A DNA stretch of 11,993 bases, taken from Deltaproteobacteria bacterium. Its GTDB lineage: Bacteria > Myxococcota_A > UBA9160 > PR03. A program made the position numbers and the translations under genes. Of the stretch, positions 7,172 to 11,993 are shown in pieces; positions within the stretch are counted from its first letter, which is position 1; every line of letters begins with the position of its first letter. The notes under the pieces were generated by a model. The model did not search any database, was not told the DNA's origin, and was given only the letters and a program-made list of their open reading frames with translations. The stretch lies in contig JAGSPS010000177.1 in the NCBI GenBank assembly GCA_018262315.1, positions 1 to 11,993 on the forward strand, in the 5' to 3' direction.

Positions 7172-7579
7172 CTAGGGCTCGAGGCGTTCGAGGCGGACTG
7201 GTGTCGTGGACTCCTTATCGGGACCGATGAAGCGAACCCAGCGATCCGCCAAGCCGTACTTCGCGCGGAGAAGTTCGTGAAGCTTCGGGTGCGGCCCCGG
7301 GACGGCATCGGCACGGTAGCGATGCGTCTCGCCAGCGCGCTCGATCTCCACGATCGGCCGAGCCCTGAGGTTGTGCATCCAGGCGGAGTTGCCGCCGTGG
7401 AGCCAGGAGATGGCGCCGTCGTCCACGATCCAGAGTCGGGTTTCGAGCCATCCGCCGTCGGGGTTCTCGGTGCGCAAGACGATCACCTCGCGGCCGACTT
7501 CGATCAGCGCCCAGTGAGCGGCCACGTAGGCCGCGCAGAGACCGAAGACAGCCGCCAGGACGATCGCAATTCGCCTCAT
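7172..7579 (-). CDS. Membrane-anchored split-barrel nitroreductase/quinone-reductase-like protein
   Basis: A 135-residue protein with an N-terminal membrane anchor (about 4-27, start MRRIAIVLAA). A small domain follows, with the rhythm of the deazaflavin-nitroreductase / pyridoxamine-oxidase-like split barrel: EVIVLRTENPDGGWLETRLW (31-50), WLHGGNSAWMHNLRARP (59-75), VEIERAGETHRY (77-88) and a C-terminal RFIGPDKESTTPVRLERL (116-133). Related proteins are annotated as nitroreductase/quinone reductase family; cofactor (F420, FMN or none) and substrate are unknown. It is the last gene of a minus-strand operon. Its ATG overlaps the upstream methyltransferase-like gene's TGA (ATGA, 7576-7579) behind a strong GGAGG, so translation is probably coupled. 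A longer open frame reaches 8065, but that part overlaps the upstream gene in another frame and lacks family similarity. It converges with the shortened nitroreductase gene 170 bases away. Confidence 0.78.
   Translation of the reverse strand: MRRIAIVLAAVFGLCAAYVAAHWALIEVGREVIVLRTENPDGGWLETRLWIVDDGAISWLHGGNSAWMHNLRARPIVEIERAGETHRYRADAVPGPHPKLHELLRAKYGLADRWVRFIGPDKESTTPVRLERLEP
7576..7579 (-). other. ATGA stop/start overlap with GGAGG
   Basis: The TGA of the ICMT-like gene and the ATG of the split-barrel gene share bases (ATGA on the minus strand). A strong GGAGG sits six bases before that ATG, inside the upstream gene's last codons. This arrangement typically means coupled translation of the two products. 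Confidence 0.85.
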
Positions 7580-8130
7580 CGGATTCCTCCGCGCCGCGCG
7601 ATGCGCGGAACCCACCGGGGAACGAGTCTGCAGTACTCCTCGTAGTTCGCCCCGAAGCGCTTTCTCAGCTCCGGCTCCTCGACGTAGCGAACCGCTGCGT
7701 GGGCGCCGACGGTGACGGCAAGCGCATAGAGCAGAACACCGACGCTCGAGAGGTACAGCGCGGCGGCCCAGATTACGAGTACCTCGGCGGCCATGATTGG
7801 ATTTCGGATCACCGAGAAAGGCCCCCTCGTGACGAGTTCCCGTGGCGCATCCATCGGCAGCGGTGTGCCTCGGCCATGGCGGCTGAACGCGTCGAGACAG
7901 GCGATCCACACGCCGACCCCTACGACGAGACAAGCGCCCGCCATCCAGGTTCGGAAGAAGGCGGGGACGAAGAGGGGGCTCGGGAGGAGACGGTGAGAGA
8001 CCCAGGGCAAGGCGACCATGAAGACGGCGAAGAAGAGCAGCGCGTTGAGTAGCGACTTCGCCCACAGCGCCCGGGTGGTCCGAGTCGTGCTCGGCCGGAT
8101 GGCGCCCTGCAAGACTTCTCGCACTCCCAT
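7576..8130 (-). CDS. Isoprenylcysteine carboxyl methyltransferase (ICMT)-like membrane protein
   Basis: A 184-residue integral membrane protein with predicted helices at about 27-47, 60-82 and 113-148. The cytoplasmic SAM-binding signature of the ICMT/PEMT-like family is clear: GRGTPLP (86-92), ELVTRGPFSVIRNPI (98-112), then EEPELRKRFGANYEEY (151-166) and VPRWVPR (170-176). Bacterial members are assumed to methylate small lipids, isoprenoids or unknown hydrophobic substrates at the membrane; no substrate can be assigned here. The start is the ATG at 8130: it begins one base after the stop of the DUF4760-like gene, so translation can reinitiate even though no good ribosome binding site is visible. 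In-frame extension to 8268 would overlap the upstream gene by 137 bases and is unlikely. The 3' end overlaps the split-barrel gene by four bases. Second gene of a three-gene operon. Confidence 0.86.
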   Translation of the reverse strand: MGVREVLQGAIRPSTTRTTRALWAKSLLNALLFFAVFMVALPWVSHRLLPSPLFVPAFFRTWMAGACLVVGVGVWIACLDAFSRHGRGTPLPMDAPRELVTRGPFSVIRNPIMAAEVLVIWAAALYLSSVGVLLYALAVTVGAHAAVRYVEEPELRKRFGANYEEYCRLVPRWVPRIARRGGIR

Positions 8131-8131
8131 G

Positions 8132-8653
8132 CTACGACGTGGGGCGCCAGCCCGAAAAGGTCTCATGGGCAGGCTTCTGGCTCCTCTCCCGTGCGTGAGC
8201 CTCCAGCCGCTCCACCAACCATTGGAACCACTCCGCCCACGACTCCTGAGCGCTCTCGACGCGCACATCTTCTTCCCAGCGGCGGAGCTTCCTCCACATC
8301 AACAATGTCAGGCCGCCGGTGAGCTCTTCCACGATCGAAAACGGAGTGACTCGCCGGAAGACGAGGAGGCCAATGGTTTCGTACGCGAAGGAGACCAGGA
8401 TCGCCGACTCCTCGTACTCCGCCCCCTTTGCCCGCAGCTCGGCGGCCGAGCACCCATCCGGAAGCAGCCGGATCAGTCGAACTGATCGCGCAAACTCGGG
8501 GTTGTAGAACGAGCGAACCAGCTCCGCCGCGGCGTTCTCTCGGCGCTGCGTGCGGTACTCGCGAAGCTGGATGATGGCGAATGCGGCGCCTCCGACCACG
8601 GCCGCACCGCTGAGGATGTCAGCGAAGTTGGCAAGCGTGCTGAGATCGGCCAT
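8132..8653 (-). CDS. DUF4760-like single-pass membrane protein
   Basis: A 173-residue protein with one N-terminal membrane helix (about 10-30, ADILSGAAVVGGAAFAIIQL), followed by a charged cytosolic helical domain. Its RENAAAELVRSFYNPEFARS, VRLIRLLPDG and EESAILVSFAYETIGLLVF stretches and overall length fit DUF4760-type proteins, a family without known function. The assignment is by eye. The ATG at 8653 has a good AGGAG four bases upstream; the open frame continues to 9427 but that part runs through the transposase relic and the next gene. First gene of the operon, one base before the ICMT-like gene. Codon choice is looser than in the helicase or amidohydrolase genes (AGG, CGA, TTG, CTT and GTT all occur), hinting at separate origin. 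The promoter should lie in or beside the IS110 relic. Confidence 0.74.
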   Translation of the reverse strand: MADLSTLANFADILSGAAVVGGAAFAIIQLREYRTQRRENAAAELVRSFYNPEFARSVRLIRLLPDGCSAAELRAKGAEYEESAILVSFAYETIGLLVFRRVTPFSIVEELTGGLTLLMWRKLRRWEEDVRVESAQESWAEWFQWLVERLEAHARERSQKPAHETFSGWRPTS

Positions 8654-8712
8654 CGCGCTCCTTTTCTTCCGTCGAACGGATCGACGCGCGCACCCACGCA
8701 GGGAGAGAAAGA

Positions 8713-8845
8713 GTGCGAGTCTACACGAGTCGGAAACAGCACTCCTGTGGCATCGATCTGCACGCGAGAACGATGTGCGTCTGTCTCCTCGACCGCGATC
8801 GACAGGTCCTCGTCCAGTCATCCTGCCTTCGAGCCCGCATTCAAG
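8713..8845 (+). pseudogene. N-terminal stub of an IS110-family transposase
   Basis: From a GTG at 8713, preceded by GGGAGAG at 8701-8707, the frame reads MRVYTSRKQHSCGIDLHART, then MCVCLLDRDRQVLVQ and a degraded LRARIQE. This is the characteristic beginning of IS110-family DEDD transposases, with the first catalytic aspartate in GIDLHA. Family proteins usually run to about 320-400 residues. Here similarity stops after about 44 residues, and although the frame stays open to 9000 the rest is unrelated, low-complexity translation lying opposite the next gene's 3' end. The remaining RuvC-like residues and the C-terminal serine domain are absent, so it cannot be active. Only 59 bases separate it from the start of the DUF4760-like gene, too little for an intact IS110 end with a bridge RNA. 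A remnant of past insertion, confidently non-functional. Confidence 0.76.
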
Positions 8846-8945
8846 AAGACGGGCCATGGATCCGCCTCTCGGCTTCGTCGGCATCGAAGCTCGAAGGACC
8901 GGCTCGACCCACACCCGTGGCCGCCGCACTCGTGGCATCCGCCCG

Positions 8946-9608
8946 CTACCACACACCCGGAAGCAGACGCCAGCGAACCCGTAACGTGTATTCCGGATAG
9001 CCCGCGAGCCCCCGCCGAAGCGTCCGCTCCTCCCGCACGATGCGCGCCGCCAACAGAAGACAGCCCAGGGCCGCCGGCGCCAAGCCCCACAACGTGCCCA
9101 CCGCGAGCGGGAGCACCAGGTGCGCAACGACGGCACCGGCATAGCCCGGATGCCGAACCCACGCGTACGGCCCGCGATCGACGACGCGATGGCCCCGCTC
9201 CGACTGGACCCGCACGACGGTGGCGAAGAACGGATTGACTCGCATCGCCCAGAGCGAGAAGCCATAGCCCGCGACGAAGAGCGCCAGGGCCGAGATTTCG
9301 ACCCACAGCGGCAATGGCGGCGACGCCCCGAAACGCCGATCGAAGCCGCACGCGATGAGGGTTCCCGGGTACAACAGCAGCGCGAAGGAGACCGATAGCA
9401 GGACGTCACCACGCTCGCCTTGGGCAAGAAGGCGGCTGCGCTCGGTGAGGAGCGAAGTGCTCAAGACCAGCAGGGCAGCGAGGGCAAAGCCGCTGAAGAC
9501 CAGCACGAAAGCCCAAGCCATGGGCCACCGCAGTTCACCGGCCGGGATCAGCAGAGCACCCGCAATGAGGAGCACCGAAAGGATCGTCTCGAATACTGCA
9601 AGCGTCAC
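8946..9608 (-). CDS. Second ICMT-like methyltransferase membrane protein
   Basis: A 220-residue membrane protein with about five hydrophobic segments (about 5-22, 30-50, 70-88, 100-118 and 155-188). It carries the ICMT-family signature RVVDRGPYAWVRHPGYAG (141-158), then REERTLRRGLAGYPEY (192-207) and a terminal RWRLLPGVW; NPFF at 125-128 is also typical. It presumably uses SAM at the membrane, substrate unknown. It shares motifs with the product of 7576-8130 but little else, so the two are distant relatives rather than a recent duplication. The GTG at 9608 is used as start; no good ribosome binding site is visible. It lies 39 bases downstream of the helicase stop on the same strand and could be read through from it. 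Its last 55 bases lie opposite the degenerate tail of the frame downstream of the IS110 relic. Confidence 0.86.
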   Translation of the reverse strand: MTLAVFETILSVLLIAGALLIPAGELRWPMAWAFVLVFSGFALAALLVLSTSLLTERSRLLAQGERGDVLLSVSFALLLYPGTLIACGFDRRFGASPPLPLWVEISALALFVAGYGFSLWAMRVNPFFATVVRVQSERGHRVVDRGPYAWVRHPGYAGAVVAHLVLPLAVGTLWGLAPAALGCLLLAARIVREERTLRRGLAGYPEYTLRVRWRLLPGVW

Positions 9609-9647
9609 GGACTCAACGCCTACCGATCATGCGGCCCAACCGTTCCG

Positions 9648-11021
9648 TCAGCGGCGTGTGCGCGGTCCGCCTCTTCCGCCGCGCGGGCGTCCGCCCGGTG
9701 CGCCGTCGCGACCGCCGCCCGACGACGATCCGCGGGGACGCGCCGACGGCCCCCGGCCGCGTCCTCCGCCCTCTCCCGGGCGACCCCCGCCGCGGCGCTC
9801 GGCGTTCAGCTTCGCGCGGCCGCGCTCGTGCGCCTTGCGCGCGCGGATCTGGGAGATGCGCTCGGCGAGCGATACTTCGAGGTTTCCCTTCGGCTTCGCG
9901 CTGTAATCGAAGTCGGGAACCGTGATGCGCGGGAGGCTCTTGCCGATCGCGCGCTCGATGCGCGCCATGTCGCTCTGCTCGCCTGGCGACACGAAGGTGA
10001 AGGCCTCGCCGGTCAGCTCCGCGCGTGCGGTGCGGCCGACGCGGTGGATGTAGTCGTCGGGCACCAGCGGCACGTCGAAGTTCACGACGTGGCCGAGCGC
10101 TTCGACGTCGATGCCGCGCGCGGCGATGTCGGTGGCGACGAGCACGCGGTACTTGCCGCTCTTGAAGCCGGCGAGCGCTTCGGTGCGTTGCGACTGCGAG
10201 CGGTTGCCGTGGATGCGCACCGCTTCGATCTTGTTGCGCACCAGGTGCATCGTGAGCCGGTCGGCGCGGTGCTTGGTGCGCGTGAATACCAACGCCTCCT
10301 GGATCTCGCCGCGCTCGAGCAGCGCCACCAGCAGCGCCTGCTTCAGTTCCTGTGCCACCGGGTACACGGCTTGCGTGATGCCGACGGCCGGCGCCGCGCG
10401 GCGCGCCAGTGTGACGATGGCGGGATCGTGCAGCAGCTCGCGCGTGAGCGTCGCAATCGGCGCGGGCATCGTCGCGCTGAAGAAGAGCGTCTGTCGCCGC
10501 GAAGGGATGTGGCGCAGCACGCGGCGGATGTCGGGCAGGAAACCCATGTCGAGCATGCGATCGGCTTCGTCGAGCACCAGATGCTCGAGCCCGGCGAGCT
10601 TCGCGTACGGCATGCGGAAGTGGTCGAGCAGCCGGCCGGGCGTGGCGACGATCACGTCCACGCCGCTGCGGAAGGCATGCTCCTGCGGTCCCATTCCGAC
10701 GCCGCCGAAGATCGCGGCCGCGCTGATCGGCGTGTGGATGGCGAGGTCGCTCAGGTCGTCCAGAATCTGGGCCGCCAGCTCACGGGTCGGTGTCAGGATG
10801 AGCGCGCGCGTGGTGCCACGCGGCTTGTCGATCAGTTGGTGCAGGATCGGCAGCAGGAACGCCGCCGTCTTGCCGCTGCCAGTGGTCGCCGAGGCGAGCA
10901 CGTCACGTCCCGCGAGCGCCGGCGGGATCGCCTCGGTCTGGATCGGCGTCGGCCGCGTGAAACCGAGTGCTTTCACGCCCTTCAAGAGACTCGGGTGAAG
11001 CTTCAGGGTGCTGAACGGCAC
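9648..11021 (-). CDS. rhlE: DEAD-box ATP-dependent RNA helicase, RhlE type
   Basis: A 457-residue RNA helicase, probably acting in ribosome assembly, RNA decay or cold adaptation. All core motifs are present: Q motif with F21 and Q28, Walker A ATTGSGKT (45-52), PTRELA (78-83), TPGR (127-130), DEAD (151-154), SAT (182-184), ATDIAARGID (296-305) and HRVGRTAR (326-333). The Walker A has ATTG where most bacterial members have AQTG. The C-terminus (about 408-457) is a low-complexity Gly/Arg tail with RGG-like repeats, typical for RNA binding in this class. The GTG at 11021 is chosen because MPFSTLKLHPSLLKGV aligns with the usual RhlE start and AAAGG precedes it; a TTG at 11057 would add 12 residues. 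It lies 49 bases after the ferredoxin gene. The RhlE subgroup is likely but not certain. Confidence 0.96.
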   Translation of the reverse strand: MPFSTLKLHPSLLKGVKALGFTRPTPIQTEAIPPALAGRDVLASATTGSGKTAAFLLPILHQLIDKPRGTTRALILTPTRELAAQILDDLSDLAIHTPISAAAIFGGVGMGPQEHAFRSGVDVIVATPGRLLDHFRMPYAKLAGLEHLVLDEADRMLDMGFLPDIRRVLRHIPSRRQTLFFSATMPAPIATLTRELLHDPAIVTLARRAAPAVGITQAVYPVAQELKQALLVALLERGEIQEALVFTRTKHRADRLTMHLVRNKIEAVRIHGNRSQSQRTEALAGFKSGKYRVLVATDIAARGIDVEALGHVVNFDVPLVPDDYIHRVGRTARAELTGEAFTFVSPGEQSDMARIERAIGKSLPRITVPDFDYSAKPKGNLEVSLAERISQIRARKAHERGRAKLNAERRGGGRPGEGGGRGRGPSARPRGSSSGGGRDGAPGGRPRGGRGGPRTRR

Positions 11022-11070
11022 GAGTGGCCTTTCCGGTGGGTCGTCATGCCGCACCAATGGTGGGGTTGGT

Positions 11071-11370
11071 TCAATGCATCAGCCGGAACGGTGCCAGCGT
11101 GATCGCCCGCTCCGGGCACGCTTCCACGCAGAGATTGCAGGCGTTACACGCGTCCGGGTTCACGACGAAAGTCTGGCGATTCTCGCGCGCGGCCGACTTG
11201 AGGCGGCCGAGCAGCGACATGCCCGCTTTGTCCTGCTGCGAGAGCCGGCCAATCTCGAAGACGTCGTAGGGACAGACGCGAACGCAGTCTGCCCTGGCTT
11301 CGCAGCGATTGCGATCGACGACGGGCGCGAATCTGCCGGGGATGCCCGAGCAGGTCCCGCGCTCACTCAC
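11071..11370 (-). CDS. Dicluster ferredoxin, probably [3Fe-4S][4Fe-4S]
   Basis: A 99-residue ferredoxin. The second cluster motif is complete: C75, C78, C81 and C85-P. The first has C23, C29 and C33-P, with arginine (R26) where the second cysteine of CxxCxxCxxxCP belongs. In dicluster ferredoxins, losing that ligand usually yields a [3Fe-4S] cluster bound by the remaining cysteines (here C23, C29, C85), while C33, C75, C78 and C81 hold a [4Fe-4S] cluster. A 30-residue basic insert (about 41-70) separates the motifs, longer than in minimal ferredoxins. The GTG at 11370 lies inside the end of the acyl-CoA dehydrogenase gene (8-base overlap) with no separate ribosome binding site, indicating translational coupling. 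It may carry electrons for that dehydrogenase or for another oxidoreductase of the operon; this is inference. Confidence 0.86.
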   Translation of the reverse strand: MSERGTCSGIPGRFAPVVDRNRCEARADCVRVCPYDVFEIGRLSQQDKAGMSLLGRLKSAARENRQTFVVNPDACNACNLCVEACPERAITLAPFRLMH

Positions 11371-11993
11371 CGAGGAGATTTCGCGCGACGACCTTCAGCT
11401 CGAGGATCGGCTTCACGCCTTCGAAGATCGGCAGCACCAGCGCATCGACGGTGTAGCGGCTGATCGCGTATTCCTCGGCGTAGCCCCAACCGCCGTGCAG
11501 CAGCTGGGCGTCCTGCGTGATGCCGACCGCGATGTCGCACGCGAGCAGCTTCGCCTGCGCCGCGAGCGGCGCGGCCTTGCGCTCGTCCTCGTCCATCGCG
11601 AGCGCGGCGGCGTAGGTGATGGCGCGCGCAGCGGCGAGCTTGGCCGCCATCCTCCCGATCAGGAACTGCGTGAGCCCGTACTCCACGGTCGCGCGGCCGA
11701 ACTGCACGCGATCGAGCACGTACTCGCAGGCCCTCTCGAGCGCCGCCTGTGCGAGACCGCAGGCGCGACCGCCGGTCTGCAGCCGTCCGGCCGCGAAGCC
11801 GCCCATCTGCAGGTAGAAGCCCTTGCCGAGTCCGCCTTGGTCGCCGACCAGATTCGTCGCCGGTACGAACCAGTTCTCGAGCTGCACCGTGAAGGAGTGC
11901 ATGCCGCGGTAGCCGATCGTCGCGTCGGCCTTGCCGCTCATCTTGCCGCCGCCGGGCTGCGTGCACTCGAAGTCGTGGCCGCGGTGCGGCTCC
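11363..11993 (-). CDS. Acyl-CoA dehydrogenase, C-terminal part (5' end outside window)
   Basis: The frame is open from the right edge and encodes about 209 C-terminal residues of an acyl-CoA dehydrogenase, an FAD enzyme forming the alpha-beta double bond of acyl-CoA thioesters in fatty acid or related degradation. Visible are the end of the middle beta domain (GYRGMHSFTVQLENWFVP) and the C-terminal helical domain: GRACGLAQAALERACEYV, DRVQFGRATVEYGLTQFLI, DAQLLHGGWGYAEEY and PIFEGVKPILELKVVARNLL. The glutamate in IFEGV (codon at 11420-11422) sits where medium-chain-type enzymes have the catalytic base. The substrate cannot be told from this part. Its stop overlaps the GTG of the ferredoxin gene by eight bases. 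It is unusual to find a ferredoxin directly coupled here, because these enzymes normally pass electrons to electron transfer flavoprotein. Confidence 0.95.
   Translation of the reverse strand, partial: EPHRGHDFECTQPGGGKMSGKADATIGYRGMHSFTVQLENWFVPATNLVGDQGGLGKGFYLQMGGFAAGRLQTGGRACGLAQAALERACEYVLDRVQFGRATVEYGLTQFLIGRMAAKLAAARAITYAAALAMDEDERKAAPLAAQAKLLACDIAVGITQDAQLLHGGWGYAEEYAISRYTVDALVLPIFEGVKPILELKVVARNLLGE

Noticed and set aside
7580..8065. N-terminal extension of the split-barrel open frame
   Set aside because: It overlaps the ICMT-like gene in another frame and is Arg-rich without family similarity; the ATG at 7579 has GGAGG and begins a membrane anchor.
8654..8712. Possible IS110 bridge RNA in the gap before the transposase stub
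   Set aside because: Only 59 bases are available and they include the ribosome binding site of the divergent gene; too short for a bridge RNA.
8713..9000. 95-codon frame starting with the IS110 motif as an intact small gene
   Set aside because: Only the first 44 residues or so resemble a transposase; the rest is unrelated and partly antisense to the second ICMT-like gene, so it is a relic.
8654..9427. N-terminal extension of the DUF4760-like open frame
   Set aside because: It runs through the IS110 relic and through the second ICMT-like gene in another frame; the ATG at 8653 with AGGAG and a following membrane helix is a much better start.
9420..11102. 560-codon open frame on the plus strand
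   Set aside because: It lies opposite the helicase and part of the second ICMT-like gene, is rich in Arg, Ala and His with no recognisable domain, and is the usual antisense shadow of a high-GC gene.

Overview
High-GC bacterial DNA, tightly packed, with 13 apparently intact genes, two genes cut by the window edges and one transposase relic. The domain mix suggests a deltaproteobacterial-grade lineage (Myxococcota or a relative): a receiver-DUF4388-J-domain-TPR protein, a protein resembling the myxobacterial DUF2378/TIGR02265 family, deazaflavin/F420-type nitroreductase-like proteins and acyl-CoA dehydrogenase metabolism. This placement is inference; there is no rRNA or marker gene in the window.

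Layout. 1-117 is the tail of an unknown plus-strand gene. It converges on a large minus-strand signalling protein (155-2239; receiver, DUF4388, J domain, TPR). Transcribed away from that gene are a small GlsB/YmgE-type membrane protein (2377-2625), a DUF2378-like sensor-type protein (2670-3251) and an amidohydrolase (3313-4548). The amidohydrolase ends 7 bases from the end of a converging c-di-GMP enzyme with receiver, GGDEF and EAL domains (4556-6349, minus). A 356-base intergenic region follows.

6706-9608 looks like an accessory stretch. It holds a shortened deazaflavin-dependent nitroreductase (plus). Facing it is a three-gene minus-strand operon: DUF4760-like membrane protein, isoprenylcysteine-methyltransferase-like membrane protein, and a membrane-anchored split-barrel nitroreductase-like protein. 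The genes are separated by 1 base and then joined by a 4-base ATGA overlap. Directly upstream of this operon lies the N-terminal stub of an IS110-family transposase, and beyond it a second, divergent isoprenylcysteine-methyltransferase-like gene.

The right end (9648-11993, all minus) reads acyl-CoA dehydrogenase (cut by the edge), overlapping ferredoxin, then an RhlE-type DEAD-box RNA helicase. The ferredoxin lacks one cluster cysteine, so it probably carries one [3Fe-4S] and one [4Fe-4S] cluster.

Functionally, the left half is dominated by signalling (phosphorelay, DUF4388, c-di-GMP) and the right half by redox, lipid and membrane functions. I see no tRNA, rRNA, CRISPR array, phage or defence system. 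I do not claim a wholly new system. The best candidates for a second look are the DUF4760/ICMT-like/split-barrel operon beside the IS110 relic, the receiver-DUF4388-J-TPR protein, the degenerate receiver of the c-di-GMP enzyme, and the coupled acyl-CoA dehydrogenase/ferredoxin pair.
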